Source of the DNA: Novosphingobium sp.
GTDB taxonomy: Bacteria; Pseudomonadota; Alphaproteobacteria; Sphingomonadales; Sphingomonadaceae
Reading direction: 5' to 3'
Assembly (NCBI RefSeq): GCF_025351285.1
Contig: NZ_JANXWG010000082.1
Coordinates: 25,319-89,318, forward strand
Length of the DNA stretch: 64,000 nucleotides
The position numbers and the translations under genes were made by a program. Shown piece by piece: positions 16,051-25,407 of the stretch. Every line of letters starts with the position of its first letter. The stretch's first letter is position 1. The notes beneath the pieces were generated by a model. The model had not been told where the DNA came from and made no database searches. It was given only the letters and a program-made list of their open reading frames with translations.

Positions 16051-19000
16051 GCGAAGCGCCCCAAAATCCTGGCCGACCTTTCCGCTATGAAACCATCGCG
16101 ATTTCGGAAGAAAGCACCGTCGTCGCCGAGTTCGTGCCGGACACCGCCAGTGTCCAGGACGCCACCTACCAATCCGAAGATGCGCTGGAACGTGCGTTCA
16201 TCCGGCAATTGCAGGCGCAGGCCTACGACTATCTGCCCCTGACATCCGAAGCCGAGTTGATCGCCAATCTGCGCTTCCAACTTGAAAAGCTGAACAAGGT
16301 TTCCCTGTCAGACGCGGAGTGGGAACGGTTCTTTGCCACGGCAATCGCGGGCGCGAATGACGGCATCATCGAGAAAACGACCCGCATCCAGCAGGACCAT
16401 GTGCAGGTGCTGAAGCGCGATGACGGCACCACCAAGAACATCTACCTGATCGACAAGGCCAACATCCACAACAACACGCTTCAGGTGCTGAACCAGTATG
16501 AGGCTAATGGCGCGCGGGCCAACCGCTATGACGTGACGGTGCTGGTGAATGGCCTACCCATGGTCCACATCGAACTGAAGCGGCGCGGCGTGGACATCCG
16601 TGAGGCGTTCAACCAGATCAACCGCTATGCCCGCGACAGTTTCTGGGCCGGGTCCGGCCTGTTCGAATATGTCCAGCTGTTCGTTATCAGCAATGGCACA
16701 CTGACCAAATATTACAGCAACACCGTGCGCGATGGCCATCTGGCCGAACAGCGCGGAAAGCGCAGCCGCCAGAAGAGTTCCAACAGCTTTGCATTCACGA
16801 GCTGGTGGGCCGACGCGGCCAACCGCCCGATCACCGAACTGGCCGGCTTCACCAAGACGTTCTTTGCCAAGCATACGCTGCTCAACATCCTGACGCGCTA
16901 TTGCGTGTTTGATGTGGACCGCAAGCTGCTGGTGATGCGGCCCTATCAGATCGTCGCCGCCGAAAAGATTTTGCAGCGGATCGCCGGGTCCACCAATCTG
17001 CGGCAATTGGGCACAGCGGCGGCGGGCGGCTACATCTGGCACACGACCGGCAGCGGCAAGACGCTGACCAGCTTCAAGGCCGCGCAACTGGCGCGCAGCC
17101 TGCCCGGTATCGACAAGGTGCTGTTCGTGGTGGACCGCAAGGATCTGGATTACCAGACCATGCGCGAATACGAACGGTTCGAGAAGGGCGCGGCCAATTC
17201 CAACACGTCCACCGCCGTGCTGCAACGGCAGCTGGAAGACCCGAACGCCCGGATCATCATCACCACCATCCAGAAACTGTCGCGCTTTGTCGCCGCGAAC
17301 CGCAAGCATGACGTCTATAACGATCATGTCGTCGTGATCTTCGACGAATGCCACCGTAGCCAGTTTGGCGATATGCACGCCGAGATCACCCGCGTGTTCA
17401 AACGCTATCACCTGTTCGGATTTACCGGCACGCCGATCTTTGCGGAAAATTCGGGCACTGGCGGCGATCCCCGGCGGCGCACGACACAGCAGGCTTTTGG
17501 CGACAAGCTGCATACCTACACCATCGTCGATGCCATCAATGACAAGAACGTGCTGCCGTTCCGGATCGATTATATCAACACGATCAAGGCCGGAACGTGG
17601 ATCAAGGACAAGCAGGTATCGGCCATCGATACCGAGCGGGCATTGCTGGCACCGGAACGGATTGCCCAAATCGTCGGCTACATCCGCGAACACTTTGATC
17701 AGAAGACCAAGCGCAGCAGTTCCTACCGGCATGATGGCAAGCGGCTGACCGGTTTCAACTCGTTGTTGGCGACAGCTTCGATTGATGCAGCCAAACGCTA
17801 TTATGCGGAATTTTCCAAACAGCAGCAGTCCTTGCCAGAAGCGCAGCGGCTGAAGATTGGCCTGATCTACAGCTTTGCCGCCAACGAGGACGAGGAAGGC
17901 GGCCTGCTGGGCGAGGAAGAATTTGAAACTGATGGGCTGGATCAGGGTTCGCGCGATTTTCTGGAAGGTGCAATCCGGGATTACAATACCCTGTTCAACA
18001 CCAGCTTCGACATCTCGGCTGACAAATTCCAGAATTATTACAAAGACCTGTCCCAACGGCTGAAAAAGCGCGAACTGGACATGGTGATCGTGGTCAACAT
18101 GTTCCTCACCGGGTTCGACGCCACGACGCTCAACACCTTGTGGGCAGACAAGAACCTGAAGGCGCATGGCTTGATCCAGGCCTATTCGCGCACGAACCGC
18201 ATCCTCAATTCGGTCAAGACCTATGGCAACATTGTGTCGTTCCGCAATCTGGAGAAGGAAACCAACGACGCGCTGGCTTTGTTTGGCAACAAGGACGCCA
18301 AGGGCATCGTGTTGCTCAAGCCCTATGCGGAATATTATGGGGAGTATGAAAAGCGGGTCGCCGAACTGCTTGGCACATACCCGCTCGGCCAGCCGATCAT
18401 TGGGGAAGCTGCGCAAAAAGCCTTTATCAAACTGTTCGGCTCGATCCTGCGTTTGCGCAATATTCTGACCGCGTTCGATGATTTTGCAGGCAACGAAATC
18501 CTCAGTCAGCGCGAGTTTCAGGACTATCAGAGCCTGTATCTCAACCTTTATGCCGAATTTCGCAGCGTGTCCGACGCGGACAAAGAGGCGATTAACGACG
18601 ACGTTGTGTTCGAAATCGAACTGATCAAGCAGGTCGAGATCAACGTCGATTATATCCTGCTGCTGGTCGAGCGTTACCTTTCATCGAAGGGAACCGGCGG
18701 CGACAAGGAAATTCTGGCGACCATCGAGCGCGCCATCAATTCCAGCCCATCGCTCAGGAACAAGAAGGACCTGATTGAGCGGTTTGTCGATTCCGTTTCG
18801 TCATCAGCGAAGGTCGATGCGCAGTGGCAAGCGTTTGTTGCGGCCAGGAAAGCGGAAGAACTCGAACGGATAATTGCGGACGAAGGCCTCAACGCAGAGG
18901 CGACACATGGCTTCATCGACAATGCGTTCCGCGATGGCGCGATCCCTTCAACAGGAATCGCGATCACGAAAATCCTGCCGCCAGTGTCCAGATTCTCCAA

Positions 19001-19082
19001 GGGCAACGGCCATGCCGTAAAGAAGCAGGCGGTGCTGGATAAGCTGGCCGCCTTCTTTGATCGATATTTCGGGCTGTCATGA
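16047..19082 (+). CDS. hsdR: type I restriction endonuclease/translocase subunit
   Basis: HsdR translocates DNA with ATP and cleaves unmethylated DNA. The 1011-aa protein has a PD-(D/E)XK nuclease site (Asp162 in NRYDVTVLV; Glu176-x-Lys178 in HIELKRRG), Walker A HTTGSGKT at 332-339, the DECH box at 433-436 and the SAT-like FTGTPIF motif, then helicase motif VVNMFLTGFDA and QAYSRTNRI. All expected motifs are intact, so the restriction subunit appears functional. It starts in an ATGA overlap with the second hsdS half. Its length is typical of the EcoR124/type IC group. Confidence 0.97.
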   Translation: MSEAPQNPGRPFRYETIAISEESTVVAEFVPDTASVQDATYQSEDALERAFIRQLQAQAYDYLPLTSEAELIANLRFQLEKLNKVSLSDAEWERFFATAIAGANDGIIEKTTRIQQDHVQVLKRDDGTTKNIYLIDKANIHNNTLQVLNQYEANGARANRYDVTVLVNGLPMVHIELKRRGVDIREAFNQINRYARDSFWAGSGLFEYVQLFVISNGTLTKYYSNTVRDGHLAEQRGKRSRQKSSNSFAFTSWWADAANRPITELAGFTKTFFAKHTLLNILTRYCVFDVDRKLLVMRPYQIVAAEKILQRIAGSTNLRQLGTAAAGGYIWHTTGSGKTLTSFKAAQLARSLPGIDKVLFVVDRKDLDYQTMREYERFEKGAANSNTSTAVLQRQLEDPNARIIITTIQKLSRFVAANRKHDVYNDHVVVIFDECHRSQFGDMHAEITRVFKRYHLFGFTGTPIFAENSGTGGDPRRRTTQQAFGDKLHTYTIVDAINDKNVLPFRIDYINTIKAGTWIKDKQVSAIDTERALLAPERIAQIVGYIREHFDQKTKRSSSYRHDGKRLTGFNSLLATASIDAAKRYYAEFSKQQQSLPEAQRLKIGLIYSFAANEDEEGGLLGEEEFETDGLDQGSRDFLEGAIRDYNTLFNTSFDISADKFQNYYKDLSQRLKKRELDMVIVVNMFLTGFDATTLNTLWADKNLKAHGLIQAYSRTNRILNSVKTYGNIVSFRNLEKETNDALALFGNKDAKGIVLLKPYAEYYGEYEKRVAELLGTYPLGQPIIGEAAQKAFIKLFGSILRLRNILTAFDDFAGNEILSQREFQDYQSLYLNLYAEFRSVSDADKEAINDDVVFEIELIKQVEINVDYILLLVERYLSSKGTGGDKEILATIERAINSSPSLRNKKDLIERFVDSVSSSAKVDAQWQAFVAARKAEELERIIADEGLNAEATHGFIDNAFRDGAIPSTGIAITKILPPVSRFSKGNGHAVKKQAVLDKLAAFFDRYFGLS

Positions 19083-19123
19083 CGTGACGGTGGGGCAACT
19101 GACAGTTCGCGGAAGGGGCGGAA

Positions 19124-21745
19124 ATGCGTGAGGCTGAATTTCGGGCTTGGTTGGAAGCCGGGGGCGCCAAAACCCAAGCAGGGCGAAATTCGCGGGTCCA
19201 TGCCGTCAAGACCATCGAAAAGAACCTTGCGGCACTCGGATCGCCGCACCGCGATCTTGCGGCGGCACATGCTGCGGATGGCTTTGCGCAGTTGCGCGAA
19301 CGCATCCGAAATATGCGGCAGGAAGCCAAAGCTGGCGGCAATGACTATCGCATCCTTATGCCGGATTCGGAAAAGCCGTTAAACCGACTATCCAACTGGA
19401 ACAGTTGGCTGGCGCAATATGGTCGTTTTCTTGGGGGAAAGGCCGCCAAGGCGAACGACGACCTGACCGACGAGAATGATGATACCCTCGGCTGCCACGA
19501 TCTCTTCAAGCGCTTCGATGGCGATCCTCGTTTCCGGGAGGCCCGCAAGCATTGGTCCGATGAAGAGCGCACCGCCTTCTGTGGCATGGCACGGGCGGTC
19601 CATGACGCCGGGCTAGATTGGTATCACACCAACATCCCGGAGATACGGTTCGGTCGCCGGTCTCCGGGAGAGGACAAGGCAGCCGGAACCCTTGGCAGCG
19701 TGCAGTTGCGGAAGAATGGCGGATTTATCGAATTCAGCCATCAGCACGACCTGCTGGACCTGACGGGCACATTTCAATTTGACGAAACGTCTGTCGACGA
19801 ATTCCGGGCAGTTATTGAGGGGGCGGAAAAAACGATCCTCGGCTGGCTGCCGCCGCAGCCAGCTCGTCCGGGTTATTGGCCCGACGAAACAGCCATTGAT
19901 GACAAGGAAACGCAAGCGGACCGCATCCGGCAATATGTGCTGGAGCGATATATCGAACCTGCCAGAAAGCGGGGCGATGATCGTGTCACCATCGTTGTCG
20001 GCCCGCTGAACAATGAGATGGGCCTGCATATGGCATGGCCAAACATCTGTCAGGCGCTTGAAGGCAGAAAGTTTCTTGAGCTGGCCAAAGTGCCGCCCCC
20101 GATTGCCGAGGGACCAAAGCAGAGCACGACCAGAAAGCTGACATTCGTATTATCTGAAGGAGCCATTCCGATGGCCGACGTAAGACCAGACCCACAAAAC
20201 CTCATTCTCTATGGGCCACCAGGCACGGGGAAAACATATCGCACGGCACTCGAAGCCGTGAAGCTCTGTGACCCGGATGCAGCGTATCCTTCCACGGAAG
20301 AGGGTCGGAAGGCGCTGATGACGCGTTATCGCGAGTTGGAAACTGAGAAGCGGATTGCCTTCGTCACATTCCACCAGAATTATGACTATGAAACCTTTGT
20401 CGAAGGCCTGCGGCCAGAGACTGGCGAAAATGAGGGCGGTTCTGCGGGATTTCGGCTCGAAGCCCGTGCCGGTATCTTTCGGGAAATATGCGCATTGGCC
20501 GACCAGGCCCGCACTCGAACGGCACCTTCGGCTGCGGCGACCGGCTACGACTTCGCCGGTCGCCGATTCTGGAAAATGGGACAAGGTGCCATTGGCACCG
20601 AGGATGACGTCTACGACTCCGCTGTGGCCAACAATTACGTCACGCTTGGCTGGGGCGGTTCCATCGATTGGAGCGATGAGCGGTTCTCCACCTTCGAAGC
20701 GATCAAGGCTGAATGGCTTGCGCAAAACCCCGAGGACACGACGCCTAGTAACTGGACCCAGACGTGGCCGTTTCGCTGTGAAATGCAGATCGGTGACATT
20801 GTCATTGTGCCCTATGGCAATACTGCGTTTCGGGCGATTGCTGAGGTCACTGGCGACTATCGGTTTGAACCTTCGGCTGAGGGCTATTACGCCCACCGCC
20901 GCGATGTGCGCTGGCTCCTGACCCTGGACGAACCTTTGCCACTCGACACGATCGTCGATGGCAATTTCACCATGCGCACGCTGTACTCACTGCCGACAAA
21001 GTGCGTTAATCTTCCCGCGCTAGGCCGGTTGATTGCTGGCGACAGTGACAGCGAGGTAGCGCCTCTGAGCGAAACCTTACCTGACCAGTTTGTGCTGATT
21101 ATCGACGAGATCAATCGCGCCAATATCTCCAAGGTTTTCGGCGAACTCATTACGCTTATCGAACCCGACAAGCGGCTTGGTATGGACAACTGGCTGACGC
21201 TCACATTGCCGTATTCGAAGAAGCGGGATTTTGGCGTACCATCCAATCTCCACATCATCGGCACGATGAACACGGCAGACCGGTCCATCGCGCTGCTGGA
21301 TACTGCGTTGCGGCGGCGATTCAATTTTCGGGAGATGGCTCCAGAACCTGGCCTGCTGGGCGTGGTCGAGGGCATCGACCTGAAGGCAGTGTTGACGGCA
21401 ATCAATCAGCGGATCGAGTATCTAATCGACCGGGAACACCGCATTGGGCACGCCTTCTTCATAGGCTGCAAGACAGCCGAACAGGTCCACGCCGCCATGC
21501 GCGACAAGGTTATTCCGCTATTGCAGGAATACTTCTTCGAGGACTGGAGCCGTATCCATGGGGTGCTCGGTGACGGCTTCATCGGGTCCGTTACCCTGAA
21601 GTGCCCACTTGGCGAGGGTGAGGATCGCAAGAGCTGGTTCGTGTGCTTGGAAAAGCAGCCGGACGGAAGCGATCGTTTTCCTCATGATGCATTCGCGCAG
21701 TTGATCGGCAAGGTAGCAGACGTTGCGGCAGAGTCCCAAGGATGA
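19124..21745 (+). CDS. mcrB: McrB-like GTPase of a type IV restriction system, with EVE-like domain inserted in the AAA+ core
   Basis: McrB proteins are GTP-driven AAA+ motors that recruit McrC to cut modified DNA. Residues 1-340 form an unrecognised N-domain. Walker A GPPGTGKT is at 364-371, followed by FVTFHQNYDYETFVEGLRP. From about 475 to 640 there is an inserted domain (FWKMGQG, MQIGDIVIVPYGNTAFRAIAEVTGDYRF, RRDVRWL) resembling EVE/PUA-like modified-base readers. The core resumes with Walker B LIIDEINRANI near 655 and the McrB GTPase signature GTMNTADRSIALLDTALRRRF near 715. At 873 aa it is far longer than E. coli McrB. An internal ATG (20171, Met350) just before Walker A could make a short form, as in E. 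coli. It is 41 bp after hsdR. Confidence 0.9.
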   Translation: MREAEFRAWLEAGGAKTQAGRNSRVHAVKTIEKNLAALGSPHRDLAAAHAADGFAQLRERIRNMRQEAKAGGNDYRILMPDSEKPLNRLSNWNSWLAQYGRFLGGKAAKANDDLTDENDDTLGCHDLFKRFDGDPRFREARKHWSDEERTAFCGMARAVHDAGLDWYHTNIPEIRFGRRSPGEDKAAGTLGSVQLRKNGGFIEFSHQHDLLDLTGTFQFDETSVDEFRAVIEGAEKTILGWLPPQPARPGYWPDETAIDDKETQADRIRQYVLERYIEPARKRGDDRVTIVVGPLNNEMGLHMAWPNICQALEGRKFLELAKVPPPIAEGPKQSTTRKLTFVLSEGAIPMADVRPDPQNLILYGPPGTGKTYRTALEAVKLCDPDAAYPSTEEGRKALMTRYRELETEKRIAFVTFHQNYDYETFVEGLRPETGENEGGSAGFRLEARAGIFREICALADQARTRTAPSAAATGYDFAGRRFWKMGQGAIGTEDDVYDSAVANNYVTLGWGGSIDWSDERFSTFEAIKAEWLAQNPEDTTPSNWTQTWPFRCEMQIGDIVIVPYGNTAFRAIAEVTGDYRFEPSAEGYYAHRRDVRWLLTLDEPLPLDTIVDGNFTMRTLYSLPTKCVNLPALGRLIAGDSDSEVAPLSETLPDQFVLIIDEINRANISKVFGELITLIEPDKRLGMDNWLTLTLPYSKKRDFGVPSNLHIIGTMNTADRSIALLDTALRRRFNFREMAPEPGLLGVVEGIDLKAVLTAINQRIEYLIDREHRIGHAFFIGCKTAEQVHAAMRDKVIPLLQEYFFEDWSRIHGVLGDGFIGSVTLKCPLGEGEDRKSWFVCLEKQPDGSDRFPHDAFAQLIGKVADVAAESQG

Positions 21746-22488
21746 TCAACGAACTGGCCAGCCATCTCCTTCCCGGTGTGTCTGTCGAGCGGGTTGCTAC
21801 TGCGCTCGGCGCGGCGGCAGGCCAAGAGTTGGCCTCGGGCAAGTTTGGCAGTCCCGAAAGCAGCTCGGCTCTGGCGGTCAATGGCTTCGGCCCCTTTCTC
21901 GAAAGTCCGGGCACGTTGCCGCCGTTTCCGTGCCTGGATGATCTAGATTGGCCCGCGCTGACCGTCGATATTGAGCGTCAGATGCGTTTCCCATGGGCGG
22001 GTGGGCGCCACCCTTGGCTTGATGCTGCCGTCGAAACTGCAACACAGCTGATCGGCGTTGAATCGAAGCGCTTCGAGCCTTTCCGCGATTCCAAGCTGGC
22101 AAAACTGTCGCCCAAATACTCTTCGCACCATTGGGATGAGGGTATGGAGCCTTGGTGCGCGATGCGTGACCACTTGCTGGCGGAACCAGCGGCCTTTCGT
22201 CATCTCGATGCGGCGCAACTGGTGAAGCACGGCTATGGTTTGGTGACCGAGGCAAAGCGACGGGGAAAGTCGCCGGTGCTGCTCTACCTCTTTGCTGAGC
22301 CTACGGAAGGCCGCGCCATTAAAGCCCAGGCATTTGCTGACCACCGATTCGAAATCGCCAAGTTCGCCGGAGGGGTAACCGGTTCAACAGTCCGATTCGC
22401 CGCTTGTTCATGGCGTGAATGGCTGACCAGCTTCCCGCCAAGCCTGTCCGATCATGCTGATCGCGTCATTGCCCGGTTCCACCCGTGA
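21742..22488 (+). CDS. PD-(D/E)XK restriction-endonuclease-like protein
   Basis: A 248-aa protein with a candidate nuclease site: Asp94 (HPWLDAAVE), then Glu107-Ser-Lys109 in LIGVESKRFEPFRDSK, a beta-strand ending in E-x-K as in PD-(D/E)XK folds. I associate the GVESKRFEPF pattern with putative restriction endonucleases of the PGN_0703 type, but this is memory, not a search. It overlaps mcrB by ATGA, so it is made together with the GTPase and may be an accessory nuclease or effector of this McrBC system (inference). Confidence 0.7.
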   Translation: MINELASHLLPGVSVERVATALGAAAGQELASGKFGSPESSSALAVNGFGPFLESPGTLPPFPCLDDLDWPALTVDIERQMRFPWAGGRHPWLDAAVETATQLIGVESKRFEPFRDSKLAKLSPKYSSHHWDEGMEPWCAMRDHLLAEPAAFRHLDAAQLVKHGYGLVTEAKRRGKSPVLLYLFAEPTEGRAIKAQAFADHRFEIAKFAGGVTGSTVRFAACSWREWLTSFPPSLSDHADRVIARFHP

Positions 22489-22583
22489 TGCAGCGCCCAT
22501 ATCAACCGACCACCGTTGGGTTGGTCGTGCGGGGCGAATGGCAGGGTAGTCCCAGATTTGATCTATGTGATGGAGAACAATAG

Positions 22584-22988
22584 ATGTCCGCACTCACCAC
22601 TCCTTCTCACGCCGACCTTAGAAACCGGATTGAGCAGCTCGCCATTTCTGCGGACGCCAAATCTATCCTGATCGGCATGGCTGACATCTCGGCCAAGGCC
22701 GGTGACACTGTCATTGCCATAGGGCGGCATGTTCTGGGGTTCATATTCGATTTGTTCAGGCAGTTTCCGAACAGCAGTTTTGGCCTGATCGCAGGCTTTG
22801 TCATCGGATCGCTCATTGGAGCCATTCCATTTTTCGGCGCTGCACTGGCGGCGGTATTCACCCCGCTTCTCATGGCGCTCGGTCTCGCCAGAGGCGCAGT
22901 CGCTGATCTTGGCAATGCCGCGATCCGTGACAGAATGACAGATTTCGAGCATCGGCTTCGTGCCATGGTGCCTGAAGCAGCGGCATGA
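22584..22988 (+). CDS. small membrane protein within the mcrBC-like operon
   Basis: A 134-aa protein of unknown function. A hydrophilic N-terminus is followed by two adjacent hydrophobic segments (FGLIAGFVIGSLIGAIPFFGA and LAAVFTPLLMALGLARGAVA, about 65-110), suggesting a membrane hairpin, then a charged helix. GGAGAAC lies before the ATG. It overlaps the next gene by ATGA. Membrane effectors are common in antiphage loci, so it could anchor or execute the response; that is inference. Confidence 0.7.
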   Translation: MSALTTPSHADLRNRIEQLAISADAKSILIGMADISAKAGDTVIAIGRHVLGFIFDLFRQFPNSSFGLIAGFVIGSLIGAIPFFGAALAAVFTPLLMALGLARGAVADLGNAAIRDRMTDFEHRLRAMVPEAAA

Positions 22989-23859
22989 TCGTGCAAGCCG
23001 AACTGGAAGCCCGATTTTCTAGCGTGACCTGCGTTGTCGCTGATCCTTTGCGCTTCAAGCTGCGGCTTGGCATCGGAGAAGACGCTTACACGTCGCTCCG
23101 GGTAAAAAATCGCTGCAAGAAGTCTGGGACGTGGGCGGCATGGCTGCGACCGGCGCTACAGTCGCCGCGTCACCAATGGTGGCGGGTACATTCTTTGCAT
23201 CGAAAGGCCTGCTTGCCGCCATTGGCTTCGGTGCTGCGGCTGCAACGCCAGTGGGATGGGTGGCCGCTGCGGCGGTTGCCTCTGGCGGCGCATATTATGG
23301 CGTTACGCGCCTGTTCCGGAGCTATTCTGGAAGCCGAGTTGATGTCATTCCGCATTTTCTCAACACGCCAATGGACTTACTGGCCGCAAGTCTGTTTGAC
23401 CTGATAGGTGGTCTAGCTGCTCGAATTTCAGCCATCGATGGCCAGATTGATGATGTCGAGAAAGCTACGATTGCGCGTCATTTCATTCAGGATTGGGGCC
23501 TTGATACCTGCTACGTGACACATGCGCTGGAGGTGATTTTTCAGGGCGTAGATGCTGCCCGGGTCAAGGATATTGCAAAGGCAATCGCATCATTTCAGGC
23601 GGACAATCCCGACTGTAATCCGCAAGCCATGCAGGCGGAGTTGATGGCCTTCCTGCGCGAGGTTGCCGAGGCTGATGGCAAAATGGATGAACGCGAAGAA
23701 CTCGCCCTGGATGCCGTTGCCCGCGTGCTGGAGGAAGAAAGCGCCTTCAGCCTGCAAAAGGCCGGTCAGACTGTCTCGGGATGGGCCAAGGATGCGGCAC
23801 AATCAGCGGGCAGCCTTGCCAGCAAGCTCCCCTCCTTGAACCTGAAAAGAGGCCAGTGA
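22985..23859 (+). CDS. TerB-like protein, reading frame broken at an A6 slippery site
   Basis: Two overlapping frames form one protein. From ATG 22985 the frame reads to SLRVKN; the frame one base back continues with KSLQEVWDVGGMAATGATVAAS to the stop at 23859. The switch falls at A_AAA_AAT (23104-23110), a canonical -1 slippery heptamer; a -1 shift or one extra A gives a 291-aa product. The product has a Gly/Ala-rich hydrophobic stretch (ATPVGWVAAAAVASGGAYYG) and a C-terminal TerB-like domain (EVAEADGKMDEREELALDAVARVLEE) with acidic metal-binding pattern. It overlaps the membrane gene (ATGA) and mcrC (GTGA). It may be a programmed frameshift, a disrupted gene or a sequencing error. Confidence 0.75.
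23104..23110 (+). promoter_or_regulatory. A_AAA_AAT slippery heptamer, candidate -1 frameshift site
   Basis: In the upstream frame the codons are GTA AAA AAT, giving the pattern X_XXY_YYZ. A -1 slip places the ribosome exactly in the long TerB-like frame. No clear downstream pseudoknot was worked out by eye. Confidence 0.5.
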
Positions 23860-25181
23860 CACACCTCTGCGCCCACGAATGGGGCCGGGTTGCTGTTCAC
23901 AACGGCACCGGTCCAGCAGCTGAACGGGCGTTTACCCGTAGTCAGGCGAATGCCCTGTTGCTTGCCGCTCGATCTCACCCGTTGGCGAACCGTTCCGGGA
24001 CCAATATTCTTGTAGATCGCTATACCGAGATATGGGCGCAGCAGGCTGTCGGCGTGATTGCCGCGCCGGGGTGCAGCCTTGAGATTCTGCCGAAGATCGA
24101 TGCTACGTCGGATGATAATGATGAAACCATCCGCACCCGTCTTGTTTCCATGCTCGACATCGCGCTCGGGCTCAAGCTCGGCGATGGGCAGGCCCTGGCT
24201 ATGGCGCGGCAAAATGAAACCCTGCTCGACATCCTGATCCGCTTATTCGCTGATCGCCTGCTGGCTGAGGCCCGGCGCGGCCTTCCCCGCGCCTATATGG
24301 CGCAGGAAGAGAATCTCGCCGCGTTGCGCGGGCGGCTCGATGTCATCCGGCAGTTTACGCACAATGCGGTCCGACCGGACCGACTGGCCTGCCGTTTTGA
24401 TACACTGCTGCCGGACACGCCGTTGCTGCGTGTCATGAAGGCCTGCGTGCTTATGTTGCGCCGCCACGCGCGCGTATTGGAGACACAGCGACGCCTTGAT
24501 GAGTTGCGATTTCTCCTAGCCGAGGTGAGTGACGTTCCGGTCAATGCTCTGCCATGGGCGCAAGTGCGGATAGATCGGACCAATCGCCGCTGGGAGACGC
24601 TTTACGGGCTGGCAAAGCTGTTTTTGAAACGTGAATGGCAACGCACTAACCACGACGCAAAGGCGGGCCAGGGGATCACCCTGTTGTTCGCCATGAACGA
24701 CTTGTTCGAGGCCTACATCGCCGCACTTGCGCGGCGTGCGCTGCTGGGTAGCGATCTGACGGTCCATTCGCAGGGCGGATTGCGCTATTGTCTGATGGAG
24801 GAGGGTGATGGCGGCAAAGAACGTTTCCAGACGACACCGGACATTCTCATCAAGCGGAATGGGCAGGTCGTGATGGTGATCGATACCAAATGGAAGTTGA
24901 TCGGCCGAAATCCAGAAGACAAGAAGCGCGGCGTTTCGCAGTCCGATGTCTACCAGATGATGGCTTATGCTCGTCTGTACCAGTGCGGGGAGGTGATGCT
25001 GCTCTATCCTCATCACGCCAGCCTTGGCAGTGAGGCGCTGGATGCAGGTTACGGCATGATGGAAGGCGATGAACGCCTGCGGATTGCAAGCGTTGATCTG
25101 GTTGCTGGCAAGAGAGCGGTTGAGCAACAACTGGAGGGGCTGATTGCACCTTCCACGGTCACGTCAATGGCTGTGGCTTGA
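23856..25181 (+). CDS. mcrC: McrC-like nuclease subunit of the type IV restriction system
   Basis: McrC binds the McrB hexamer, stimulates GTP hydrolysis and cuts DNA. The 441-aa protein has the DUF2357/McrC N-domain (NILVDRYTEIWAQQAVGVIAAPGCSLEILPKI) and a C-terminal PD-(D/E)XK nuclease: Asp329 in TTPDILIK, Asp343-Thr-Lys345 in VMVIDTKWK, then QSDVYQMMAYARLY. Start GTG 23856 overlaps the TerB-like stop (GTGA); the longer upstream frame is only read-through of that gene. McrC is normally adjacent to McrB; here three genes intervene. Confidence 0.93.
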   Translation: MTHLCAHEWGRVAVHNGTGPAAERAFTRSQANALLLAARSHPLANRSGTNILVDRYTEIWAQQAVGVIAAPGCSLEILPKIDATSDDNDETIRTRLVSMLDIALGLKLGDGQALAMARQNETLLDILIRLFADRLLAEARRGLPRAYMAQEENLAALRGRLDVIRQFTHNAVRPDRLACRFDTLLPDTPLLRVMKACVLMLRRHARVLETQRRLDELRFLLAEVSDVPVNALPWAQVRIDRTNRRWETLYGLAKLFLKREWQRTNHDAKAGQGITLLFAMNDLFEAYIAALARRALLGSDLTVHSQGGLRYCLMEEGDGGKERFQTTPDILIKRNGQVVMVIDTKWKLIGRNPEDKKRGVSQSDVYQMMAYARLYQCGEVMLLYPHHASLGSEALDAGYGMMEGDERLRIASVDLVAGKRAVEQQLEGLIAPSTVTSMAVA

Positions 25182-25312
25182 TTCGGTTTTTCACCGCTCT
25201 CAGGCGGGAAATCGTCGGCAGGCCGCAAAATAAATTTTGGTGTCGCGGATTGATCCGAAATAGATCGTCCGCAGCGATTTGAGTCCTCATCGAGGCCCAA
25301 CGCCGATGCCAA

Positions 25313-25332
25313 GACGGTATTATCGACGGTAT
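25313..25332 (+). repeat. GACGGTAT repeats at right island end
   Basis: GACGGTAT occurs at 25313-25320 and 25325-25332, the second extended as GACGGTATCGAAA, which also occurs next to the integrase (9739-9751). It lies 60 bp from the attR core, close to the 59 bp between attL core and the first left copy. Confidence 0.55.
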
Positions 25333-25391
25333 CGAAAATCGAAAAATCGCAATAAAGCATTGCGATATAACGCTTTGTCGACACATCACGG

Positions 25392-25407
25392 TCCCTCTTC
25401 TGGCACC
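25392..25407 (+). repeat. attR core, degenerate copy of tRNA-Leu 3' end
   Basis: CCTCTTCTGGCACCAT matches CCTCTTCTGGGCACCAT of the tRNA-Leu end with one G deleted, same orientation. It marks the right edge of a ~15.8-kb island. Confidence 0.65.
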
